In this document: in pieces, positions 1 to 6,443 of the stretch
How the letters are laid out: each line of letters opens with the position of its first letter
Numbering within the stretch: position 1 is the first letter of the stretch
Assembly (NCBI GenBank): GCA_002362575.1
Contig: DEUM01000054.1
Location: forward strand, 1-20,500
Reading direction: 5' to 3'
Length of the DNA: 20,500 bases
DNA from: Lachnoclostridium sp. UBA3262
GTDB taxonomy: Bacteria; Bacillota; Clostridia; Lachnospirales; Lachnospiraceae
The notes under the pieces: generated by a model
Databases searched by the model: none
Told to the model about the DNA's origin: nothing
What the model saw: the letters and a program-made list of their open reading frames with translations, nothing else
Program-made: the position numbers and the translations under genes

Positions 1-754
1 TTATTGTTTGCATGCTTGTACCCCAATTACTGTCCGGCTTTCCCTCAGCACTAATCAGATAACCCTCTGGTGCATCAATCGTAATAGGTTCTTTTGAAGC
101 ATATACTTTCTTAATCCCCCCTACTACTGCCTTTGTTACATATTTTCTGACCTCAAAATCAGGAGCACCTTCCACTATTTTATATGTTGTTCCAGTCGTT
201 GTTGTCACTGACTGCCCCTGTGTTGCACTTCCGTCTGGTGTGTCTTCCGTATATAATTCATACGGCTGTTTTCCTACTTCTTCACTCTTAATCGTTAATT
301 TAATCTTGCTAATATCTGCCGTTGCCTCCTTTGTTGAAACAAAGAAATGCTCATTTTCAATAAACGTTTTTGTCTGCCCGTAATATTTCCACAACCCTTT
401 CATCGGAGTAATAATAATCGGTTCTGTTGTTGGCAACGGTGGCGTCGTAGGCTCCGTTGTCGGCGCCGATGTTGGTCCTTCTGTTACATCTGGTTCCTCC
501 GTTACATCTGGTTCCTCCGTTACATCCGGTTCCTTCGTTACATCCGGTTCCTCCGTTACATCCGGTTCTTCTGTTACATCCGGTTCTTCCGTTACATCCG
601 GTTCATTTGTTACATCCGAACCTGTGTTGTCTTCTGTCGACGGCGTTGTTTCCTCGCCTTCCGCTCTTACAAAAACTCTACTGTCTACCGTGGAGAACAC
701 AAGTGCCGCCACTAGCAATAATACACTTAATTTTTTTCCTGTTTTTCCTACCAT
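1..754 (-). CDS. Secreted cell-surface protein with hexapeptide-repeat stalk, C-terminus outside window
   Basis: The frame is open from an ATG at 754 to the window edge (251 codons, no stop), so only the N-terminal part is seen. A GAAAGGA ribosome site lies about 7 nt before the ATG. Residues 1-31 look like a signal peptide: a basic start (MVGKTGKK), a hydrophobic core and an AxA-like end near VRAEG. An acidic, Thr/Pro-rich stalk follows, with seven tandem EPDVTE-type hexapeptides and then a PTTEPTTPP-type linker. The rest (about residue 115 on) is Thr/Lys-rich and looks beta-rich, as in large Lachnospiraceae surface proteins, but I recognise no named domain. Role inferred: wall-associated or secreted adhesin-like protein, with the stalk spacing the distal domains from the cell. 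It has its own candidate promoter and is probably transcribed separately from the upstream ABC operon. Confidence 0.75.
   Translation of the reverse strand, partial: MVGKTGKKLSVLLLVAALVFSTVDSRVFVRAEGEETTPSTEDNTGSDVTNEPDVTEEPDVTEEPDVTEEPDVTKEPDVTEEPDVTEEPDVTEGPTSAPTTEPTTPPLPTTEPIIITPMKGLWKYYGQTKTFIENEHFFVSTKEATADISKIKLTIKSEEVGKQPYELYTEDTPDGSATQGQSVTTTTGTTYKIVEGAPDFEVRKYVTKAVVGGIKKVYASKEPITIDAPEGYLISAEGKPDSNWGTSMQTI
483..608 (-). repeat. Seven 18-bp tandem repeats encoding EPDVTE hexapeptides
   Basis: On the plus strand the unit reads GTTACATCYGGTTCNTYN. It recurs exactly every 18 bp from 483, with an eighth diverged start at 609. Because 18 is a multiple of three, the repeats stay in frame and give a P-D-V-T core flanked by acidic residues. 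One unit carries Lys in place of Glu, and the N-terminal-most full unit carries Asn. Third-position differences between units show that the array is not freshly expanded. Confidence 0.9.
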
Positions 755-825
755 AACTCAATCCTTTCTACATTTTGTCTCTGACCCCTCCGGTTTCGGG
801 GACATCATATTCTTTTGTTGCTACT

Positions 826-854
826 ATTATAATCTCAGAAGAAGTGCCTATCGA
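826..854 (-). promoter_or_regulatory. Candidate promoter for the surface-protein gene
   Basis: On the minus strand there is a perfect -10 TATAAT (826-831), 17 bp from a 4/6 -35 TCGATA (849-854). The -35 overlaps the stop codon of the ABC ATPase gene. The leader contains a GC-rich CCCC...GGGG hairpin (about 784-801) before the ribosome site. That hairpin has no T-run, so it is not a simple terminator. Confidence 0.5.
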
Positions 855-1561
855 TCCAGCTTTTGTAGAAATGCCTGCGTTCTCACATTCGATGAATTGT
901 CGATGACATCCTCTGGTTTTCCTTCTTCTACTACAACTCCGTTATCCATAAAGATAACACGGTCGGACACCTGTCTAGCAAACTCCACCTCATGGGTAAC
1001 AATCACCATAGTCATTTTTTCCTCTGCCAGCTCACGAAGTACCTTTAATATTTCTCCTGTCAGCTCCGGATCCAGTGCCGACGTCGGCTCATCAAAAAAT
1101 AATATCTGGGGATTCATCGCCAGCGCCCTCGCAATCGCCACGCGCTGTTTTTGCCCTCCGGAAAGCTGATGCGGATAGGCATCTTCTTTTCCCTGCAGCC
1201 CCAGCTTGGCAATCAACTTTTTCCCCTCTTTCAAAACTTCTTCTTTCTCTCTTTTCTGCGTATGTATAGGAGCGTCCACAATATTTTTCATAACAGAATA
1301 ATGCGGAAACAAATTAAAATCCTGAAATACAATGCCATAATACTGTTTGATTTTTGTAGAATCCTGCTCACCATAATAACTGAGTTCTCCCGAATCCATC
1401 TGTTCAAGCTGTGTCGCACAACGAAGAAGCGTGGACTTACCGGAACCGGATGGCCCAAGAATGGATACAACCTCGCCTTCTTCTACATGGATGTTGATAT
1501 CCTTTAAAACCTCCAGACCATCAAAACTTTTTTTCACATGTTTCATTTCTAAAGCACTCAT
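848..1561 (-). CDS. Polar amino acid ABC transporter ATP-binding protein
   Basis: This 237-residue cytoplasmic ATPase is of the GlnQ/polar amino acid type and powers the fused binding protein-permease encoded just upstream. All nucleotide-binding motifs are present: Walker A GPSGSGKST at 36-44, Q-loop Gln at 80, signature LSGGQ at 133-137, Walker B ILFFDEP at 153-159, D-loop SALD at 161-164 and switch His at 190. The length is normal for the family. The ATG at 1561 is preceded by a strong AGGAGG. The gene starts only 12 bp after the transporter stop codon, so the two are surely cotranscribed. Substrate is not readable from sequence; glutamine, cystine, arginine and similar polar amino acids are all possible. 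Confidence 0.95.
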   Translation of the reverse strand: MSALEMKHVKKSFDGLEVLKDINIHVEEGEVVSILGPSGSGKSTLLRCATQLEQMDSGELSYYGEQDSTKIKQYYGIVFQDFNLFPHYSVMKNIVDAPIHTQKREKEEVLKEGKKLIAKLGLQGKEDAYPHQLSGGQKQRVAIARALAMNPQILFFDEPTSALDPELTGEILKVLRELAEEKMTMVIVTHEVEFARQVSDRVIFMDNGVVVEEGKPEDVIDNSSNVRTQAFLQKLDR

Positions 1562-1573
1562 TGTCCGCCTCCT

Positions 1574-3142
1574 CTATTTAAAGTAATCCATCTTTTTCTC
1601 AATCCGCTCCATTACAAATGCCACAATATAATTGAAAATGTAATAGAACACGCCTGCAACAAACAACGGCATAATATTCGTCTGGCTCGCCGCAATCTGC
1701 TTTGCCAGTGTAAACATTTCTGTGTATGCCAGTGCAAAAGCAAGGGATGTATCTTTTACTAACGTAATAATTTCATTCGTAACCGGAGGCAGCACACGTT
1801 TTACCATCTGTGGGAAAATAATCTTACAGAACGTCTGCACCCTTGAATATCCAAGTATATGTGCCGCTTCTCTCTGCCCAACCGGTATATTCTCTATGCC
1901 GGCACGGTAAATCTCCGCAAAATAAGCGGCATAATTCAAAGTAAATCCAATAATCACAGCAATGAACCGATACGAGGAAGCCAACTGCACGCCAAACAAG
2001 TAGTAAGGCCCAAAGAATACAACTAAAAGCTGCAGCATAAGCGGTGTACCACGCATAATAGATATGTATATTTTTGTAATGACAGATATTATCTTAAAGC
2101 GTGACATTCTTCCGAAAGAGACAAGAAGTCCAAGCGGCATGGCAAACAGCAATGTCAAAAAGAAAATCAACAGTGTTGCTCCAAAACCGCCTCCCAACTG
2201 TTTTACCACATTCCATACACGAGAGAAGAAATTCCCTTCTTCCGCTCCGCCTGTCTCCTGTTCCTCCGACATTTTTTGATTTCCGTCATTGTCTGCCTGT
2301 TCACTGACACTTTTGTCCTTTTGTTCACCTTTTGAGATACAAAGGCTGTCTTCCAGATTGTATTTTTGGGCAATCTTTTGTATTGTCCCGTCCGCTGCCA
2401 TCTCATCTAAGGTATCCTGTATGTCATCTCTGATCGTTCTCTTAAATCCAATCGCATACTGTTCGGTAGAAATCTTTTCCTCTAACAGTCGAAGCGAATC
2501 CGCATGCTTGGAAAGCTGATATTTCGCAATCCCCATGTCGATACAGATTGCGTCCACAGCGCCGGATTCCAGATTCATAATTGCGCTGTTATAGTCTCCT
2601 ACCTGCTGCAACTGCCCAAAGGACTTTGCCAGTTCTTTATTCTTCTCCTCTGCATCCTTCCCGCTCAACGCAGCCAGTGCAGAAGAATCGCTCTGGACAA
2701 CAACAATTTTTCCTTTTAAGTCGGTCAGCTTCTGAATATCACTATTTTTATTCACGAGGACAACCTGCGAATTGTCAATATATGGATCTGACCAGCTATA
2801 TTCCTTTTCACGCCCATTCATGGTAAAACCATTCCAGATACAGTCAATCGAATCAGACTCCAGCTCCATATCTTTGGAGTCCCATGAAATCGGCTGCTTT
2901 CTCAGCGTCCAGCCGCGTCGTTTACAGACCTCCTCTGCCAAATCCAAATCAAAGCCTACATATTCCCCTGACTTATCCTTATAACCGTATGGCGGAAACT
3001 CTGCATCAAAACCAACTACCAGTGTTTTATCGTCATTTCCTTCCTTTGCTGCCTGAACCTGCCCCGGTATGGCAATACCGCATAACATAAAAAGCACAAG
3101 CAGAAAAACCTGAATTTTCGTCCTTACGTTTTTTCTTGTCAT
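1574..3142 (-). CDS. Fused amino acid-binding protein and ABC permease
   Basis: This 522-residue polypeptide joins an extracytoplasmic solute-binding domain to a transmembrane permease, as in GlnP-type importers. Residues 1-32 form a signal sequence or anchor (TRKNVRTK followed by a hydrophobic run, then VQAAKE). Residues about 40-265 are a family 3 solute-binding domain with typical FPPYGYKD, GFDLDLAEEV and DLKGKIVVVQ segments. A charged linker covers about 268-305. Residues about 308-522 are a HisM/GlnP-like permease with several membrane segments and the EAA loop at 425-445 (EAAHILGYSR...KIIFPQ) that contacts the ATPase. Start ATG at 3142 has AGGAGG 7 nt upstream. It is the first gene of a two-gene operon with the downstream ATPase and has its own promoter at 3168-3196. 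Confidence 0.94.
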   Translation of the reverse strand: MTRKNVRTKIQVFLLVLFMLCGIAIPGQVQAAKEGNDDKTLVVGFDAEFPPYGYKDKSGEYVGFDLDLAEEVCKRRGWTLRKQPISWDSKDMELESDSIDCIWNGFTMNGREKEYSWSDPYIDNSQVVLVNKNSDIQKLTDLKGKIVVVQSDSSALAALSGKDAEEKNKELAKSFGQLQQVGDYNSAIMNLESGAVDAICIDMGIAKYQLSKHADSLRLLEEKISTEQYAIGFKRTIRDDIQDTLDEMAADGTIQKIAQKYNLEDSLCISKGEQKDKSVSEQADNDGNQKMSEEQETGGAEEGNFFSRVWNVVKQLGGGFGATLLIFFLTLLFAMPLGLLVSFGRMSRFKIISVITKIYISIMRGTPLMLQLLVVFFGPYYLFGVQLASSYRFIAVIIGFTLNYAAYFAEIYRAGIENIPVGQREAAHILGYSRVQTFCKIIFPQMVKRVLPPVTNEIITLVKDTSLAFALAYTEMFTLAKQIAASQTNIMPLFVAGVFYYIFNYIVAFVMERIEKKMDYFK

Positions 3143-3167
3143 GTTGTCATCCTCCTCTATACTTTAT

Positions 3168-3196
3168 AGCATACCTTGTTTGGCTTCTTTTTTCAA
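3168..3196 (-). promoter_or_regulatory. Promoter of the amino acid transporter operon
   Basis: On the minus strand, -35 TTGAAA (3191-3196), 17-bp spacer, -10 TATGCT (3168-3173). It lies back to back with the tRNA-Leu promoter: only 8 bp separate the two -35 boxes. Confidence 0.6.
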
Positions 3197-3204
3197 GAAA
3201 ATTG

Positions 3205-3233
3205 TTGACACTGTGGAAAAAAAATGATATGAT
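3205..3233 (+). promoter_or_regulatory. Near-consensus promoter of tRNA-Leu
   Basis: Perfect -35 TTGACA (3205-3210), 17-bp spacer, -10 TATGAT (3228-3233). The start point would fall near 3240, a few bases before the tRNA 5' end. This strong vegetative-type promoter fits a stable RNA gene. Confidence 0.85.
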
Positions 3234-3247
3234 AAACTCCGTTGTGA

Positions 3248-3331
3248 GCGGATGTGGCGGAATTGGCAGACGCACAAGACTCAAAATCTTGCGGTGGCAA
3301 CATCGTGCGGGTTCAAGTCCCGCCATCCGCA
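3248..3331 (+). tRNA. tRNA-Leu, anticodon CAA
   Basis: An 84-nt class II tRNA. The acceptor arm GCGGATG (3248-3254) pairs perfectly with CATCCGC (3324-3330), followed by discriminator A at 3331; CCA is not encoded. The anticodon stem CAAGA/TCTTG encloses the 7-nt loop CTCAAAA with anticodon CAA, reading UUG leucine codons. A long variable arm follows (about GGTGGCAACATCG), typical of Leu/Ser tRNAs. The T arm has the usual GGTTCAAGTCC. It is a single tRNA gene with its own promoter and terminator. Confidence 0.97.
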
Positions 3332-3350
3332 TAAGCAAATTTCATATCTT

Positions 3351-3383
3351 AAAAAAAGTCAGCGAGAAATTCGCTGACTTTTT
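3351..3383. terminator. Bidirectional intrinsic terminator shared by tRNA-Leu and the LRR gene
   Basis: Stem GTCAGCGA (3358-3365) with TCGCTGAC (3371-3378) around a 5-nt loop, extended by A5/T5, giving a perfect 13-bp stem. On the plus strand it ends in T5. On the minus strand it ends in T7, just after the stop codon of the gene at 3387. The symmetry lets one hairpin end both convergent transcripts. Confidence 0.92.
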
Positions 3384-3386
3384 ACG

Positions 3387-5369
3387 TTAAATACTGGCTT
3401 TCGTCCACTTGCCATATATCTTCTTCCCATTCTTTATTTTGTATGGCCGGATTTTCGCATATACCGCATGTTTCTTTCCTTTGTAAACCATTTTTAAAGA
3501 CACTTTATTCTTCTTGACATTCACTGTCTTAACACCTTTTTTAAACTTCTTGTCCGGGCTTACTTTAAGCTGATATCCACTGATTCCGGTCAGTTGATTC
3601 CAATGGCACGAGATATACTGCTTCTTTCCCTTCTTTCTCCATTCTCTATAAGTAAGAGATGTCTTATACTCTTTGATAGAAGCTTTATAGGTAATGACTG
3701 CATTTTCATCACCAAATGCAAAGTCTTCTATTTTTTCCAGAGGGCCCATTACTGTCACTTTTAATTTTTCTTTTCTCTGAGTAGAAGCGGAAAACGCATA
3801 CTGGTAAATTTCTAATACATTCGCAGGAATTGTTACCTGTTTTAACCCTGACTCATTAAACGCAAATTCCCGAATCGTCTTTACCCCTTTCCCCAGCACT
3901 ACCTTTTTCAGGTGGGGTGTATTTTCAAAAGCATACTCGCCAATCGTCTCGACAGAATCCGGTATCACAATGCTCTCAAGCCCGGAGGAGGCAAACATCC
4001 GTTCCGGAATATGTTTCATATTCGCAGGCAGCCTTATTTCACTTATTGCAGTAGAATAAAATGCGCCGACGCCAAAAGACTTAATATTTTCGTGTAACGA
4101 TATCTCTTTCAGATTCATGCAATTACCAAAAGCATATCCTCCGATACGAGTCACCCCTTTCGGAATATTGATGACAGAAAGTTTGTCACAACCTTCAAAA
4201 GCGCCGTTACCAATCTCTGTGATGCTTTCCGGCAGCTCCACTGTCTTAACAAATTCATTATCATAAAAGGCATTGATTCCAATTTCTTTTGTGCCTGCCG
4301 CTACCGACACTTTATCTGCCTTTCCAAAATAGCGCAGAAGTACCCCATCATATGTGACAAAACGGTCAGCGGATTTGATAATCTGCCCCGGCAACAATTG
4401 ACTCCACGCCTCACAGTTCGGAGTATAGAAATCCCTCGTATAGCTATCCTTCAGCATGATACCACTGATTGCTGCCATAATCGAATGGCCATCCAGTTTT
4501 TTCGACTTTATAGTAACCTTCATCTCCCATTCTGTTCCACTGCGTGTATTTCCGGCAGCGTACTTGTCTGCGACTATTCTGGATACCGACTCCGGAATTG
4601 TAATTTCTTTCAGGTAATCGCATCCTCCAAGCGGATCTGTAGAGGTATCATAAAGACAATACAAGATGGATTCGAGGGCAAATTCCGTACACCCATGCTC
4701 AATTACCAGACTTTTCCGGTTCGAAGGCACACGTACAAGACTTCTGCCATCCTTTGTGTAGATGACACCGTTCACACTCTTGTAGTTCGAATCTTCCTCC
4801 CACACATACAGGTTATCTGTATAAAACCGCGCCGCATTGAGTAATGAAAGCTTGGTAGTAAAGGTAAGCGACTTCAATTTTGATTTCCAGCTCAGCATAT
4901 TATGTGCATCCTTATACGGCTGGGTTTCCGTCTTAATATCCCCCGGCATCGTAACATGCTTCAATGATATACAGTCCTCGAAAGCATGTCCTCCGATTCT
5001 CCGTACAGAAGACGGCACCACAATCTTTGAGATTGCCGTCTCTGCAAAGCTCTTGTAACCTATTTTTTTCAATGTTTTAGGAAGTTTCACACTTTTTATC
5101 TTTTTACAATGGTAAAATGCCTTGTCCGGCACAGACGTTATGCCTTTTTTGATAATAACCTTTTTTATCTTCTTCTTTTGCTTCTGAAATCTCATGGACT
5201 CCGGCATCGCGCCTTTTCCTTTAATCGTCAGCGTCCCTTTTTTTAGTTTCCAGCTAACCTTACTTTTCGCTTTCTTTTTTGCTGCCTCTGCCTTGATTGT
5301 CAAAGCACTGCAGCCTAGTATCATCATAAATACAAGTGCAATAATTTGAATTTTTCTTATCTGTTTCAT
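3387..5369 (-). CDS. Secreted BspA-like leucine-rich-repeat (LRR_5) protein
   Basis: A 660-residue exported protein. The start chosen is ATG 5369, preceded by GGAGGAG. The reading frame also runs 18 nt further to a TTG at 5387, but that would place the ribosome site inside the gene. Residues 1-30 are a signal peptide (KQIRK, hydrophobic core, end near KAEAA). A short Lys-rich N-terminal domain with WKLKKGTLTIKGKG follows. LRR_5 repeats then cover most of 55-560, recognisable as recurring 'hAFxxCxxLKxVxhPxxhxxIGxxAF' units in two blocks around a diverged central region. The C-terminus (about 565-660) is a fibronectin III-like, Lys-rich module ending in YGKWTKA, common in Lachnospiraceae surface proteins. 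No sortase motif or catalytic domain is visible. Role inferred: surface adhesion or host/glycan interaction. It is monocistronic: own promoter, own terminator. Confidence 0.88.
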   Translation of the reverse strand: MKQIRKIQIIALVFMMILGCSALTIKAEAAKKKAKSKVSWKLKKGTLTIKGKGAMPESMRFQKQKKKIKKVIIKKGITSVPDKAFYHCKKIKSVKLPKTLKKIGYKSFAETAISKIVVPSSVRRIGGHAFEDCISLKHVTMPGDIKTETQPYKDAHNMLSWKSKLKSLTFTTKLSLLNAARFYTDNLYVWEEDSNYKSVNGVIYTKDGRSLVRVPSNRKSLVIEHGCTEFALESILYCLYDTSTDPLGGCDYLKEITIPESVSRIVADKYAAGNTRSGTEWEMKVTIKSKKLDGHSIMAAISGIMLKDSYTRDFYTPNCEAWSQLLPGQIIKSADRFVTYDGVLLRYFGKADKVSVAAGTKEIGINAFYDNEFVKTVELPESITEIGNGAFEGCDKLSVINIPKGVTRIGGYAFGNCMNLKEISLHENIKSFGVGAFYSTAISEIRLPANMKHIPERMFASSGLESIVIPDSVETIGEYAFENTPHLKKVVLGKGVKTIREFAFNESGLKQVTIPANVLEIYQYAFSASTQRKEKLKVTVMGPLEKIEDFAFGDENAVITYKASIKEYKTSLTYREWRKKGKKQYISCHWNQLTGISGYQLKVSPDKKFKKGVKTVNVKKNKVSLKMVYKGKKHAVYAKIRPYKIKNGKKIYGKWTKASI

Positions 5370-5415
5370 ACTCTCCTCCATTTTCAATTTATTCTTTTAT
5401 TCATTTTCTTTTCCA

Positions 5416-5437
5416 ATAAATAACATTCGTTATTTAT
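5416..5437. repeat. Perfect inverted repeat in the LRR-gene leader, possible operator
   Basis: ATAAATAAC (5416-5424), 4-nt centre ATTC, GTTATTTAT (5429-5437): 9 of 9 bases match. It lies a few bases downstream of the predicted start point of the LRR gene, where a repressor dimer would block initiation or elongation. No T-run follows, so it is not a terminator. Confidence 0.55.
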
Positions 5438-5447
5438 CGCTAATATT

Positions 5448-5475
5448 ATTATACCTTATATTCTGAAATTTTCAA
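5448..5475 (-). promoter_or_regulatory. Promoter of the LRR protein gene
   Basis: On the minus strand, -35 TTGAAA (5470-5475), 16-bp spacer, perfect -10 TATAAT (5448-5453). The start point falls near 5441, so a leader of about 70 nt includes the 22-bp inverted repeat. Confidence 0.7.
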
Positions 5476-5479
5476 GACA

Positions 5480-5515
5480 AAAAAACAATCAGTCAAATCT
5501 GACCGATTGTTTTTT
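5480..5515 (-). terminator. Intrinsic terminator overlapping the end of the XRE-FlhA-C gene
   Basis: A 16-position stem (AAAAAACAATCAGTCA paired to TGACCGATTGTTTTTT, one A/C mismatch) closes a 4-nt AATC loop. On the minus strand it runs into T7. The stop codon at 5493-5495 lies inside the stem, so the last codons of the gene double as the terminator. Confidence 0.88.
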
Positions 5516-6320
5516 CTGTTTTCAGCTCCTCTGAAATTTTTACCGCTATTTCCTCCGGAGATAAATCCGGATTCCCACGCAGCAGGCTTTCCGCACGTTC
5601 GATAATCTTAGGCAGGTAACGGATAGAATTCCCCTGTTCCATAAACTTCTTCAGTATATCCAACAAAAATCCATAAGAAATCTTTGCTGGCACAGTATCC
5701 TCTACCAGCGCCGGATAGGAAATCGTCAGATTGTCTACCAGCCTCTTTACGATATCCTTGTTCAGTAAATCCGCATACCTGTCACGCACCGTTTTTTCCA
5801 GAGACGCCATTATCTTCCCATAGTTTTCTTCCACACTGCCACATAACACTTCCTCATGAAGAATATTGCGGTATGCTAAAATCATATATTGATTTTCCTC
5901 TAGCACACCCTCATCCCGTACCCAGACAAGAGGCATAAGAATTCCCTCCTTCGCCATCCGCAGCCTCATATCCTCGATGTCTTTCACATAATTATACGAG
6001 AAAGCAGGCACAAGACTCTCCGAAAATATCAATTCCAACGGAGGCAGGCATCCTCTGAGCTGACGCATTATTTTTTCTTCTGTATTCCTGTCCGCATGCT
6101 CCGTAATTTTTTGTGCCCCGGTGCCTAACAGGCAGTCCGCACTGACCTCCAGTACATTGCACAGGGAAGTCAGCAGGGAAACATCCGGCAAGCTCTGGTT
6201 TCTCTCCCATTTACTAAGCGCCTGTGGGGTTACGCCAATGCGGTTTGCCAGCTCCTCCTGAGTCATGTTTTTGTTTTGACGGTATGTGGAGATTCTGCTC
6301 CCCAGTTCCAGACTTGTCAT
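5493..6320 (-). CDS. XRE-family regulator fused to an FlhA-like (FHIPEP C-terminal) domain
   Basis: A 275-residue protein. Residues 5-62 are a classic XRE helix-turn-helix (GSRISTYRQNKNMTQEELA, then VTPQALSKWERNQSLPD), so DNA binding is confident. Residues about 90-275 closely resemble the cytoplasmic C-terminal domain of the flagellar/type III export gate protein FlhA. The resemblance includes PPLELIFSESLVPAF (93-107), VRDEGVLEENQYMIL (134-148), LLNKDIVKRLVDNL (185-198), YPALVEDTVP (202-211) and GNSIRYLPKIIE (230-241). These match FlhA-type 'IRD..L.PNEY.I', 'LL.RQEVQ.LLD', 'YP.LVEELVP' and 'SIRDL..ILE' in order. The middle FlhA segment seems shortened, and there is no membrane part. Function unknown: perhaps a regulator sensing export substrates or chaperones, or simple reuse of the fold. 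ATG 6320 follows GAAAGGAG. It has its own promoter and terminator, so it is monocistronic. Confidence 0.82.
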   Translation of the reverse strand: MTSLELGSRISTYRQNKNMTQEELANRIGVTPQALSKWERNQSLPDVSLLTSLCNVLEVSADCLLGTGAQKITEHADRNTEEKIMRQLRGCLPPLELIFSESLVPAFSYNYVKDIEDMRLRMAKEGILMPLVWVRDEGVLEENQYMILAYRNILHEEVLCGSVEENYGKIMASLEKTVRDRYADLLNKDIVKRLVDNLTISYPALVEDTVPAKISYGFLLDILKKFMEQGNSIRYLPKIIERAESLLRGNPDLSPEEIAVKISEELKTEKTIGQI

Positions 6321-6350
6321 AGTTACTCGCTCCTTTCTGTGTTTTTCTAT

Positions 6351-6379
6351 ATTGTATCAAACACAAAAGCCCCCGTAAA
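6351..6379 (-). promoter_or_regulatory. Candidate promoter of the XRE-FlhA-C gene
   Basis: On the minus strand, -35 TTTACG (6374-6379, 4/6), 17-bp spacer, -10 TACAAT (6351-6356, 5/6). The leader is about 25 nt. Confidence 0.5.
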
Positions 6380-6443
6380 ACAACGAAACATTGAGTTCTC
6401 TCTCAACACTGGAAAAGCCTGTTATTTCATCCACACCATCTGG

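Noticed and set aside
347..756. Plus-strand ORFs with repetitive Pro/Leu/His or Arg/Phe/Tyr sequence
   Set aside because: They are antisense readings of the 18-bp repeats. The minus-strand frame has a promoter, ribosome site and signal peptide, and the plus ORFs have none.
784..801. GC-rich hairpin after the ABC ATPase gene as a terminator
   Set aside because: The stem is short and imperfect and neither strand has a T-run after it; it lies in the leader of the next gene.
5310..5330. Lipoprotein signal (LGC) in the LRR protein
   Set aside because: The residue before Gly is Leu rather than the usual small residue. A normal signal peptidase site (KAEAA) follows, so a secreted form is favoured.
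6391..6406. TTGAG/CTCAA hairpin as terminator of the transglutaminase gene
   Set aside because: Only 5 A/T-rich base pairs. The T-rich stretch after it is interrupted, so it is too weak to call.
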